From assembly GCA_963971425.1 (NCBI GenBank), contig OZ020514.1, positions 17,085,406 through 17,149,405 on the forward strand: a stretch of 64,000 nt of DNA. Direction: 5' to 3'. Position numbers and translations under genes: made by a program. The stretch comes from Bryoerythrophyllum caledonicum (Eukaryota; Streptophyta; Bryopsida; Pottiales; Pottiaceae). Positions within the stretch are counted from its first letter, which is position 1; every line of letters starts with the position of its first letter. Below are positions 21,962 to 34,024 of this stretch, piece by piece. Below the pieces are notes generated by a model. That model worked only from the letters and a program-made list of their open reading frames with translations. It did not search any database and had not been told where the DNA came from.

Positions 21962-24900
21962 ATTATTATCGGCAGGAGGGGAAGCCGGAGGCGGCCGCGA
22001 GGTGGTGGACTTTGTCGAGCCGCAGTCGCTGAAGAAGCTCTCCCTCAAGTCCCTGAAGCACGCCTTAAACATTTTCGCACCCTTCGATGATCGAGTCGCG
22101 GTTCTCTCCGACAGGTTTTTCTGGTCTCGTTTCCTTCTTTGCAGTCGATTTTGTTACATGGGCACGTGATTGAATTTGGTGCCTGCCCGTGTTCAACCTG
22201 CAGCTACAATGCCAGTTGTTGGTGCAGCTCCTGCAGCCCCTGCACTGGATCGCTCTTCTACTGCTATCACAACAACTGACCGGTATATTTCTGTCAGAAC
22301 GCATTTAGAATATTTGTGTCAAGAGTACTTAAGAATGTTGTTATTGAGACAGAGTATGGGTTTTAGCTGTAGCTTGAACATATCTGTATATTGAAAAAAT
22401 GACATTTTTGAAAGTGGATGAGTATTCACTTCTAGTCATGGTATAAACAGGTACCAACCAAGTGCTGCAGTCATGAAGAGGCTTCCCAGTAAATGGCCAA
22501 AGCCCGTCTGGCATCCCCCTTGGGTGAACTACCGGGTAAGGCGTGAAATCTATTCAATTTATGCAGGTGATTGGCTACTTTGCCGCCAAGACTGAAAAAT
22601 GATCCTGTGCAGGTGATAAGCTTGTTATTTTTGATACTCTGCAGTGTTTCTGGATAACTCACTGATGCGACAGATGGACAGATGGTGAAGTATTTTGTGT
22701 TTCGATTTGTTGTTTGATCTTGCAGGTTATCAGTGGGCATCTACGGTGGGTCCGATCGATAGGATTTGATCCTGGAAACGAGTGGTTTTGTACAGGATCA
22801 GCCGATAGAACTATCAAGGTGAGTGTTTTCCCGAGTCGACATGTTTGTGCATTCCAATTGTTTCTTGATTGACTTTTTAAAAAACATAGTGTGAAAAGCA
22901 ACCCTTAGCGAAAAATTGAAGATTGGTTCTGGACAAGGAGTAACAATTTCGCTGATTAATTTGTGTTACTTCTTGGGATGACTTTGGTTGTTGTTTAGAT
23001 TTGGGATTGTGGAACTGGAAAGTTGAAGCTGACTTTAACTGGTCATATTGAGCAAGTTCGAGGTATGTTATGCATTTGTTTTGAGCTCTTAAGATTTTAT
23101 GCTATGGTTATATTGGTGGTTCTTTTCGTTATCAAGTTCCACTGTGGAATGAGTGAGTGAACGTTGTTGGACAGGCCTTGCTGTGAGTGGTCGTCATCCA
23201 TATATGTTCTTAGCTGGTGACGACAAACAGGTCAAGTGCTGGGATCTGGAGTACAACAAGGTGTGTTCTGGCTCTTGTGAAACACGTTGATCCATTGCGC
23301 CAATCATGGTTTTCTTTGCTCTCTATATGAATGTGTACTTGTCGAAGAATTTGTTGTGAACATGGGTTTGTACAGGTTATCCGATCGTACCATGGACATT
23401 TGAGTGGAGTTTACTGCTTAGCTCTTCATCCCACACTTGATATTCTCATGACCGGCGGACGTGATTCAGTTTGTTGGGTATTATTCTCTTTCTATTCCGT
23501 CTTTTGCCCTGTTTTTGCTTACTGAAAATTTTGAGTTTTTTATTATTTGAGGTCTAAAGATCTAGCATATCCCTTGGCAGGTGTGGGACATGAGGACTAG
23601 GGCACAAGTGTTCGCGTTATCAGGTCATGAGAATACCGTGTGCTCTATTATCACACAGGCTACTGTAAGACTTCAATATGGCCTTCTCTGTTGCATGAAG
23701 AATGCTCCGATTTGTGTCGTACCTTGCACCTATATCATTTGCTTTCTGACAGTTATCGTTTTGTGCCTTTCCTAAGATTTCTTTCGGGTTTGGTTTCTTA
23801 TGTCTAGATTAATCTACAGTAGCACGTTATTGCACTGTTTTCTGGTTCACAGATGTCTCTGGTTTATTGTTATGCATTTCAGTTAACTGACAGATGCATA
23901 TTAGTCAGTCTGTAGATGAAGTAGTAAGATTTCAGGGCATAGTTATGTTAACTAGTTGCAGAATGTTGTACTATTGGGCTCTTGACATTTTATCTTGTTC
24001 GTAGACCTCAAATTTGTAGGACCCACAAGTTGTAACAGGATCACATGATACCACGATCAAAATTTGGGATCGTGCTGCAGGTTACTAATTAATCCCTTCA
24101 AACACCTAGCCTTCTTAGTTCTTAATACAATTTGTGATCTGTTATTGCATCTTTTCTGTAGCCTCATGTTTTCACTTTGCACTTAATGTTTTGTCTTGTC
24201 ATTTCTGCATTTTACACAGGGAAAACAATGTCGACGTTGACCTTCCACAAAATCTGTGAGAGCATTGGCATTGCACCCTTTTGAGTAAGTTCCAGCCTTC
24301 TTTTCGTGATGACGATTTACCTGATATGCTAATTAGCTGTATCACTGGTTGTTTGACTTTTTCTGTTTGACTGGTTCTGTTGAAGATGTATCTGGTGTGC
24401 AGTTTAATAAATATTTATAAGACTGCAATCGTTTTGAAATATATTTATTTTAAACCATATGTTGTTCCCCTTTGTTTTAGGAAGACCCTCATCCATTTCC
24501 TATGTTTATTTCCTGACAGATGCATATTTGCATTCCCTATCAGATACTTTTTGTGTGCTGTATTTCTGTTCTTTGAGCAGTACGATCTAACATCGCAAGT
24601 ACTTTGCTTGAAGAGGCATACTTTTACTTCAGCTTCAGCTGATAACATTAAGAAATTCTGACTGCCAAAAGGAGATTTTCTGCACAAAATGCTGTAAGTT
24701 ATTTTTTCAGTTATATGCTGCATTAATGTGTTTGGAGTGATATATTACGTTTGATTTAGGTTCTTTTGTTGGTGGTCTATGTAAATATGTAGCAGACGGG
24801 GTTTGTTAACTCACGCACATGATTGTCGCGGTTAGTGTTTCTGGCTATTGTTTTGGCATACAAAGTCTGTCAATGCGATGGTTGAATTGTCTGCATGGTA

Positions 24901-25520
24901 AATATCTAGGTCTACGTAATTCGGTTTGAGGTTTGATATGGTGCCTGTGGTCTTGAAATAAACAGATCCCAGCAGCGCACAATTATTAACTGTATGTCGA
25001 TCAATGAATACAATGTTCTGGTTTCTGCAGGTTTGAAATCTGCTCCAGTTTTGAACCTTTCTAAATCAGGACATTCATCATAACCCAGTTTCGCATATAT
25101 TGTGTTCCCAATATCAATTTTCCCATTTTTTGATGACATGCAGGTGATAATGGAAACATGTGGTTTTGGGACTATAAGAGTGGGAACAACTTTCATCAAA
25201 CGCAGACAATTGTGCAGCCTGGTATTCTATCTTGCCCCTTTGTACATCTTTTCCACTCGGGCTTTCAACCTGCATGCTTTGGTTTCATCTATTTACAACC
25301 GATTTAACTTATTTCATCGTCATGAATTGCTGTGCTCTTTTTTGCAGGATCATTGGATAGAGAGGCCGGAATTTATGCCCTTTCATTCGATCAAACTGGC
25401 TCGCGATTGATCACTTGTGAAGCAGACAAGACTATCAAATCTTGGAAGGAGTATGAATCAGCCACACCAGAACCGCACCCTATCCACTTCAAGCCGCCTG
25501 AGGACGCACGTAGATTCTGA
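21962..25520 (+). pseudogene. PRL1: PRL1-type WD40 protein of the Prp19/NTC spliceosome complex, degenerate copy
   Basis: In plants PRL1 (PLRG1/Prp46 family) is a nuclear WD40 protein of the Prp19 complex that acts in splicing and stress signalling. The N-terminal EPQSLKKLSLKSLKHALNIF (to 22,114) and seven-blade repeats are clear. Exons are 22451-22535, 22725-22818, 22999-23062, 23175-23260, 23375-23477, 23581-23664, 24020-24080, 24220-24284, 24616-24693, 24966-25030, 25144-25221 and 25348-25520, with an Ala/Pro-rich exon ending at 22,282. The C-terminus, [20 protein letters not shown] to ..ARRF-stop, is complete. Lesions: the only nearby ATG (21,959) is out of frame with EPQSLKK; two bases are missing in exon STLTFHKK/SVRALALHP (about 24,251); KKFW is KKF-TGA at 24,659-24,661; Arg of VCRVWD is Trp (TGG, about 23,477). 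Introns are retained, so this is a duplicated or decaying gene, not a retrocopy. Sequencing error could explain one lesion but hardly all. Confidence 0.93.
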
Positions 25521-26640
25521 TGGGTTAAAAGTCGATTTTCAAAATGGAATTTCTTTTTCTAAACAAACTGGTGAGGAGTTTGATCGAGAGTAATTTTTGC
25601 ATTCCCTTAACTTTTGCATTTCATGTTCTTTATATCTTTAAGGATGAGCGATCATGTAAAGAAAGTGAAGTGTATCTGGATTGTAAAATCTTTTATGATC
25701 GTAGATTCTCCCATGTCCAAAGTTCGCATGTCCTTAAAGACTCAAACTATGAACTTTGAACTGTCCAAACGTTGCTTCTTCCCAATTTCATTTTTAAAAA
25801 TTAAATGTAATTTTTCTGTTTAGAGTTTTTAATGACTTACAGAAGTTGAATAAGTTGAATGCTGCTACGGTTATGAAATGAAGATTTAAAACCCTTAGGG
25901 ATTTTAAATAACAAAAATTCACTTTGTTTTTTTAACAATCTTAAGTCATAAACATCAATCCAGACCCCTTAGACAGGCACGTATTTGCCACCATAGAATA
26001 CAAAAAATGTGTTAAAGTTTAGCAAGACTTAGACCTGTGGATTACAGATTCTTCAACTAACATTTGTCATTTAAATTTCACTTCAATATATAAACCTTAT
26101 CATGTTCAAATATGACATTGTACTTGTAGAATATTGTGGCCACGTTCTGCACACCAATGGCACCTTCTAACTGTTAAGGGTTAATCTTGATCTTTGTATT
26201 TGCATGTGTAGTTGCTCTCATTGTTATTTTAACTTCTAAAGGACAATTCTCCTCTTGGGGAACGGTCTGAATTTGGATAGAATCCAAATTGACATTATTT
26301 TAATTTTTTTTTAATTTAATGAGCAACTTTTTATTAGTTTCCCATTGACATTTTTGTAATAATCCGACTTATGGTTTTAAATTTACAAACAACATATAGT
26401 GACATGACAAATAGTGCATCAATACTTAAACATAAACTAGAGTTTTAGCTCAAATTTATTGATACTTTCCCATCTTTGAATGTGAATGGAAATCTTCGCA
26501 TCTACCATGGGGATTTTTTAGCTTCTAAAAAAAAACCAGTTTTATGCAAAATTTGTTGGTGTTGTTAACTTTTGGCACATAGTTGTTTTGCAAGATGTTA
26601 AGTAACACCTTCTAACCTTCAACACAATGAGAACTAGTAA
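25521..26640. other. No gene recognised; AT-rich
   Basis: This is the downstream flank of PRL1. A few frames of 60-70 codons at 25.5-25.8 kb are probably 3' UTR shadows. Nothing else is recognisable before the LINE begins. Confidence 0.5.
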
Positions 26641-26649
26641 GTGAGCTCC

Positions 26650-29600
26650 GCATATTGTGCTGAGAGGAGATGCAAGGACTTAGTCTGAAGACCTATTTCT
26701 ATCATTAGGAGGTGATATTGAAACGAATCCGGGTCCTATGCGAAACATATTAAAAACTCACCCCCGCTCATAGTAGAAAAGCAAAAACGTATTTCATAAG
26801 AAACACAATAAAATTTCATTCAGAATAATAAAATCTAGCTAAAACATTTGCACCTTTACTAAAACCTCATCATCCAATACATAATGCTATTAGTACAACA
26901 TTTCCACACCTACATATATTTATACAAAATAAAATAACTAATTATCCAACCTCTCACATATTATATGAAATAATCACTACAATACATCTGACATAAACAC
27001 ATGTAACAATATACTTGCAGACCCTAATATACAAACAAACGAAACAAACCCTCTTCTACTACAATAAGCTAATTTAAACAATCCACCCCAAAGACGCATT
27101 TCCACATCACATCCACATACAAAGTTTCTTGAAACAAATCAAGGAATAATAAATGAAAAACAATCCATACACAAAGACCTCTATTACTTCATACACCTAG
27201 AGAATGATTCCCATCCTCTGTTGAAGTTCAAGGTAAATTCCCATTTTTTACCCACACAACTAATTACCAAATCACTACAATGCTTTGAACCAATTCCAGA
27301 ATATTCACATCCGCCACCGTTGCTCGACATACCAAACCCCCAACCCAAATCATACCCAACACAAACAACGAAACACATATTATTACATGGAATGCTTCAT
27401 CACTAAATACAGCTCTACCAAGTCTATAAAACCTAGTAATTAACCTCTGGACTCCTCCAGCACTCATCCACATTCAAGAAACCAAATTAACAGCCACTAA
27501 ATCAACAAAATATATACAAATAAGGATTCCTCCAATACAAATTAATTTTTAACTATACACATGTGCTTACTAGATGCATACGACAAAGAATGCCATATAC
27601 AACGGCAAGAGGAGGTTTATTAACATTCATACATAATATATATGCTTACCTTCGTAACATCACTAAAATCCCTACACCTACCAACATATCCCCATATCTA
27701 CAAATAATAAAAATTAACAACCAACCATTACAACCATGGCTGAACATACATATATACATGCCTTCCCATCTACAAGACCTACATTTAATCCCTATCATAC
27801 AAAGAAATATCTCTCACCAAATCTCAGCACATCTAAATCACACCTACATCCTATGTGGCAACTTTAACCGAGACATTGCCCTTATTGGAAGACAAAATTA
27901 TAACAACACTACCCCACCACAACTAGAAGATATACAATGGCGTAACTTTACTGACAACATCAACTTGACATATATACCTACCAATACACCATTCTCTAGA
28001 CAAGGTGGCTTCAACTACACAAGCACTAGCCTAATTGATGGTTTCTACATCAATTCGCCAAATAACAATGGATATACATCCATGACTATCACTGAAATGA
28101 ATCTCAACTCCGACCACTTCTCCATACACCTATACATCTCACAAAACACTTTACTAGCTAGACCCATTGCACCTTCACAAGCTACACAAACCTGCATTCT
28201 TAATCCCATTTCCCAAGAAAATCTAGAAAAATTTAACATTAAATTCTTTAAAGAAAACTCACTAGAATTAGACAACCTCACTACCTTTTTCAGAACAACC
28301 AACCACCTCAATCCAGTTAAGCCAAAAAAGTAAATAGAATAGTCTCTCGCATAAAAAAGAAGATTACAGTGATGTAACACATGCACAAAATTAGACAAAC
28401 TCATACAAAAAATCTCTGACACCCTTGAAGAAACATGCAAAGCCAACCCCTTATCAACACTAACAAATAGAACCGCACAACAAGGTGGATTTCTACCACG
28501 GAAATTATCTGAACCTTGGAAAAAACACCTTGCAACTTACCATCTCATTTGAAAAATCATATATACTGCTAAAAACCGACCAAGTTGACGCTCAAATCCA
28601 ATCATAAATGAAATCCGCAACCACCAAAACATTCAAATACCACTCCACTAACCCAACCACTCAAGTGATGACTGGACTAACCAAATCTCTGACATTGTCA
28701 AAGATGCAAATAAACAAGCTTGTGATATCTCAACAAAATATACCATGGAAAACTTAAAGAAAGCCATCTCAAAATATAGGAAACTATATGAAAAAAGCCC
28801 CAAAAAAGTACATAGAATAGTCTTCAATGATAGTGAAAATGCACCTCTTGATTGTATTTTAGACAGAAATAATAATATTCTTACTAGTCCAGAAGACATA
28901 GCCAACGAAATTCACACTCAACAATCAATAAGCAATAGACCTACAGTCCCTACGTGTTACTATCAGCCTGACTATACACCCAAATGCATGTGTGGTGTTA
29001 GACAATACCCATGGCAAGACCTTGATGGATTTACAATTGATACAAGAGGACGACCACAAATTCCAATGCACACATATTTTGTCCAAGAAACTTATGATAT
29101 GTGCCTTAAAAACCTTGGAAATAACAAAGCCCCTAGCCCTGACAAAATCTCCAACTCAATTCTAAAAAACATGCCACCTAGATTCCACAATATGCTATCT
29201 TTATTCTTTAAACACTACTACAAATAAAACAAATACCTACATCATGGAAAACCAGTCCCATAGTACTACTATATTAAAAAGGAGACCCATCACAACTAAC
29301 CAATCATAACCTATTGCCTTGGCAAACACAATATACAAACTATATACAAGCACGTTAACATCTATCCTTTCATTTTATGGTGAAAATACCAAAAACTACA
29401 TGATAGCCAAGAAGGTTTTAGAGCTGAAAGGCATACATCAAGACAACTACAAACACTTATAGCTGCACTAGAAGATGCGAAACTCACAAATCAAGACATT
29501 TATATATTATACATTGACTTTAAAATTGCCTTTGGATCCATTGATCATGCAAGACTTTTAGCAATAATGAAGGACCTTGGTTATCTTACGGATGCCATAG

Positions 29601-32600
29601 CACTAATAGGAAACATATACTCACAATCCACCACTACATTCATTGGAGAACATTTTGGAAAAATTTTGCCCATTCCCATTCAAAGAGGTACCATCCAAGG
29701 TGACACACTTAGCCCTTACCTAATTATTATCTTCCTAGAACCCCTCTTAAGATGGCTACAACAAGGCAACAATGGATACATATTTGATACATCAAAAGCA
29801 AAAATCTTCTCCGTAGTATACGCTGATGATTTAGCCGCGATTGCCAATAAACTAAAATCACTTCAAACACAACTAAATAAATTAGACAAATTCTTTGAAT
29901 GGGCAGTGATGGACCTAGGAATACCTAAATGTGTAGTTATCGGCTACCCAAACAAATCCAAAATGAACCCCATAACATTCAAAGCTCAAATACAAGTTAC
30001 TAACATCAACTACAAAAATCAGCCAATACTGGTACTACACCAAAACGAATCATATACATATCTGGGTATAAACTTAGTCCTATTACTGAAATGGAAAATA
30101 CAAATACATACCACTACCACCAAAGTTATAAAACAATGTAAAAAACTAGCAACTTGTCCAGCAACAATGAAACAAAAAATTATCATGGCCGACACAGTTA
30201 TAAGGACATGTATCGCATATAGCTTGTATGCAGTACCATACTCCTTGCCCGCCATCAAAAAGTTGGACAAAAAGATAATAGCTCTCCACAAAACAATATG
30301 TGGTCTCTCTAAAAGTACTTCAAACATAGCTACCTAACTACCACATGATCTATTTAGCATAGGAGAATCACCTCACTTAAAAATTCCTACCTTAGATGTA
30401 TTGGAGAACAACTTCAAAATGCCCTTAATGACACAGGAAGATTAGGAAAAATTTATAACGGCCTACTACAATTCATTCTATCTAAATTTGGAGGGTCCGA
30501 AAACATCCCGTGCATTAAATACCACCACTGTGTCCGATCACCTATTACAAGAACATTATTCTTACTCAAAAAAGAAGCTGGCGAACATCTAAAAAGTACA
30601 ATAGAAAAATTCCTAATAGATACCTCACCACTTGAAAATACATGGATGAGAGAAGTTAAAAACATCCCCGGGCTTAATTCAAAAACATCTCTCAAACTAC
30701 TACAGAAATTACTACTACACAATATAATAGATATCAAACAAATTATATTACTTAATGGCCGCAACATGATGAGTTCATATGAATTCAAAAATTACCACTC
30801 TACACCCACCAAACAAATAAAAAACGCACTACACATTTTAAACAACTATTTTGTTACCCAAAATGTTCACTGCAATGTCAAATACCATGTCCATACCACC
30901 ACCCAGCAAGAACCTTAAAAGATAACTACATCATTGAAAACCACATCATACTACCTAGGCAAATCGAACTGCCAACCCATCCTCCTCCCCCACCACATTC
31001 ATACCAACCCCCCACCCAAAAATATTCCTAAAAATCTCCAACAATTCCCTATGCACATAGTACTTGGTTATAAAAAACAACACTACATAGACTCTAACGG
31101 AATAGTAAAAAATGACACATCATATCTAAGCCAATGGAGACTACCAAACCATACCACATGTAATGAATGGCAGCCTCAAAGAGAATCATTCCCCTGGAAT
31201 GACCCTAATATTTGTAAACACCACACTGAACTTCTCAATCAATACTACACCAAAACACAACATCGGCACTTTTCTAACTTAATAAACGCATACTTTTCCA
31301 TTGAATAATAAAGAGACACAAGATTTGCATTAAACATTCCACTTGCCCACAAATCTATTAATGAATGTAATCCCGAAAGTGACATAGAAACAAACGTTAA
31401 CACCATACAAACACAACATGATGTAGCCCACATATATGAAAATAATGGCAGATACCTTATCACCATTTCTAAAACTAGACTTCACTGGCTATGGAACCAA
31501 TATCAAAAAGCAAAAAACAACCCACAGGGCCTTGAACCACCAACACAACTATTTGAAATTGAAATTGTGTGGTTATATCAAAGCTACAAATCCTGAATCC
31601 CAAAAAATGATCCACTACAACTTACGCAACACACACTACCAACACCAATATTAGACTTTCTCACATCAGCATTCAATATCAAGCACTTGTATTTCTCATC
31701 ACCAGTCACATGCCCCAAGCAACTCACTCAATTTTACTTGCCATTCTCATGTGGTGTAATATTTGGGTCTCTTGGTAAAGCCTTTGACCACAAATGGAAG
31801 GGCATTGGATATGCCATCCACACAACGAAATAGATACACAACAAAACATATACACAACAAGCTATACATTGGGCCCAATTAGTTGCCAAAAACGATCCAA
31901 ACACTATTACAATACTAATCTCCTCTGACATCAATTGGTACCAAAACTTTACCCCCTACACTGGCCCCTTCCTAGATACACACATCATAGCCCACTTTGC
32001 CGGAGATACCATCACATATGAAGAATCTACAGTACCCCAGAACTTAACTTGACACGAAAAGAACTCTCAACACTAAGAATTATGTGTATTCATCATCAAA
32101 ATAACAACATTGGAACTTATAAACTACTGAATCAACTTACATATATAGTTAACAACCTCTCGATACAACAAATACACACTCAAATTGCCACATCTACCCC
32201 TCCAAATTGCCCTGTTAACTACAACAAAAAATGGTCTAAACTCACCTACCCCAATACTCTTACACATAATAATACACCCATTCCCCAACTCCCAAACTAG
32301 CATACTAACCTTCCATTAAAATTTTACCCACAATTTAGTTATTATACCAATGGTTCGTTCAAAAAACCAAAAGAAATAAGCCCTGGAGTATGGAGAAAAG
32401 AAAGAGCAAGGTATGGCATATACAACCCCAAGGGACTACATATTGCCAAAAGGCTACATGGCCATCAAAATATCCTACGAGCCGAGATGATAGCCATACA
32501 CAAAACTCTGAGAATCATCAACACTCAATTCTCAAATGAACCTGCATATATATTCAACGACAGCCTAAACGTTCTTTTTCTACTAAACACACAAATAAAA

Positions 32601-33830
32601 CATCGGACACTACATATAAGCCACCCAGACTAAGTTACACTTGCTTCTATGGTACAACTGCTCCAAAACCGTACACAACCAATTACATTATACAAGGTAA
32701 GAGCCCATGTTAACATTGATGAAAATGAACAAGCTGATAAACTAGCAAAAGATGGTATTCACCTTGCACATAGAAACGCTACACATCCATACGAACACGC
32801 CCATGCTACACCATACTACTATCAAAAAGACGACTGGCCTTCCATGTTTGATACACTAGACAAAGGCCCTGTTCGATTTTTGGAAAAATAAATCATTAAA
32901 TACAATAGGAAATACAACCTAGAAATCATGGCCAGACAAACCCCTAATATGTATAAATGGATAGGTAATGCAGATATTGATAATGAACCCTCTAATGAAT
33001 TTTGGGACAACCCCACTATATCTGATAAACATGCCTCATCAAATTCCGCATTGGAACATATATGGGCCATGCTCGAAAACAACTATGTTTTGGTAGAGAA
33101 AGATATCCCTCCATCACTTGCCCCATTTGTAACTCATTGGACCCTGATACATGACTACACGTATTACTTACTTGCAGACAACAACACATACATTCACTTT
33201 GTGTTAAAAGGCACAACAAAGGAGAATGGAAAATTAGGAAACTACTAGTCTCTTCCAAAAAATCCAGATGCTATATTCTCATGAATGCAGGCACTTTCAA
33301 CAACAATCCCTAAGAAAATACCGTTCCTAATTGGTTACTTTCTTGTACATGTGGTATCCAAAGATGCCACTATAATGCCATATTTAGACCTGAATTACTC
33401 TGTGTCAAAGGACTACCCTACCAAAATGAACCATTTGTAAATGTTGAACAAAATCTCACCATACAATTTATTGAATTCACATATTGTAAGGATAGATTCT
33501 CTCCTGAAACCGTAGAAGAAAAAATCAACAAATACAGACCATTAACTGAAAGTATTGCTGCTAGAGGATGGAAAATTGACCCCCTTATTGTCATCGCAGC
33601 TGGTGCTAGAGGAGCTACGCACATTCCATCAAAGAAATGAATTGAAGACAAATTTAAAACATCTAAAACCACCATACAAAATACCTTCAAAAACATTAGT
33701 ACCATTGCTATCCAATACGCTATGCATATCCTCCTCCACAAAAGAAAACTAAAAAATCACCAACCCGTGCCTCAATTGCAAGAGCCACCCTAATTGTAAA
33801 TAAAAATTTAGTAGCTAGAGCTACTTTATT
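26650..33830 (+). mobile_element. LINE-type (APE-class) non-LTR retrotransposon with RNase H, decayed
   Basis: This long element copies itself by target-primed reverse transcription. In order: a 2A-like motif (26,693-26,737); an AP endonuclease with TWNASSLN (about 27,377), IHIQETKLT (about 27,470), GGLLTF, LCGNFNRD (about 27,860) and NSDHFSIH (about 28,108); the RT entry NKAPSPDKISNSIL (about 29,130), IDFKIAFGSIDH (about 29,515), IQRGTIQGDTLSP (about 29,680) and VVYADDLAAIA (about 29,815); an RNase H with YTNGSF (about 32,340), AEMIAIHKTL, FNDSLNVL and EQADKLAKDGI (about 32,727); and a C-terminal block IVIAAGARGATHIPSKK (about 33,585). The first RNase H Asp is Asn (YTNGS rather than YTDGS). 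Many stops and frame changes interrupt it, so this copy is dead. The plus strand is strikingly poor in G. EN-RT-RNase H order fits I-like or related clades; I cannot place it further by eye. Confidence 0.88.
26693..26737 (+). other. 2A-like ribosome-skipping motif (GDIETNPGP)
   Basis: Codons here read LFLSLGGDIETNPGP followed by Met, matching the 2A consensus D-V/I-E-x-N-P-G-P with the usual Leu-rich lead-in. In known 2A sequences the peptide bond between the final Gly and Pro is skipped during translation. It sits upstream of the endonuclease, the position described for 2A motifs in APE-type non-LTR elements. A TAG lies 9 bases before it and another stop 36 bases after, so this copy cannot use it. 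Confidence 0.85.
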
Positions 33831-33834
33831 TTGT

Positions 33835-34024
33835 TAGCAAATGTTAGCACTGTCTCAGGTCACGCATGTGGTGGGCTACTTTCTCCTGCCTGCAATTGTG
33901 CACTTAGCAATGCCAAGTCACTACATACCCCACATCTGCTCAAACGAGTCCATCAGGGTTTGAACCCGGACCACTTATATGAGACAAACACTCTCTCCAA
34001 CCAACAAAGAGCTCGTGACTTGGC
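33835..34024 (-). repeat. tRNA-derived SINE, minus strand
   Basis: On the minus strand, GAGCTCTTTGTTGGTTGGAG (34,014-33,995) resembles a tRNA A box. It is followed about 40 bases later by GTCCGGGTTCAAACCC (B box, about 33,970-33,955). Between them TCTCATA resembles a Met-type anticodon loop. A non-tRNA body of about 110 bp follows to an A-rich end (AACAAAATAAA) at about 33,835. The spacing and extra body suit a SINE rather than a working tRNA gene. It sits tail to tail with the LINE. Confidence 0.55.

Noticed and set aside
33950-34024. Functional tRNA gene on the minus strand
   Set aside because: A and B boxes are present, but the acceptor stem does not pair and the sequence continues into a SINE-like body with an A-rich tail.
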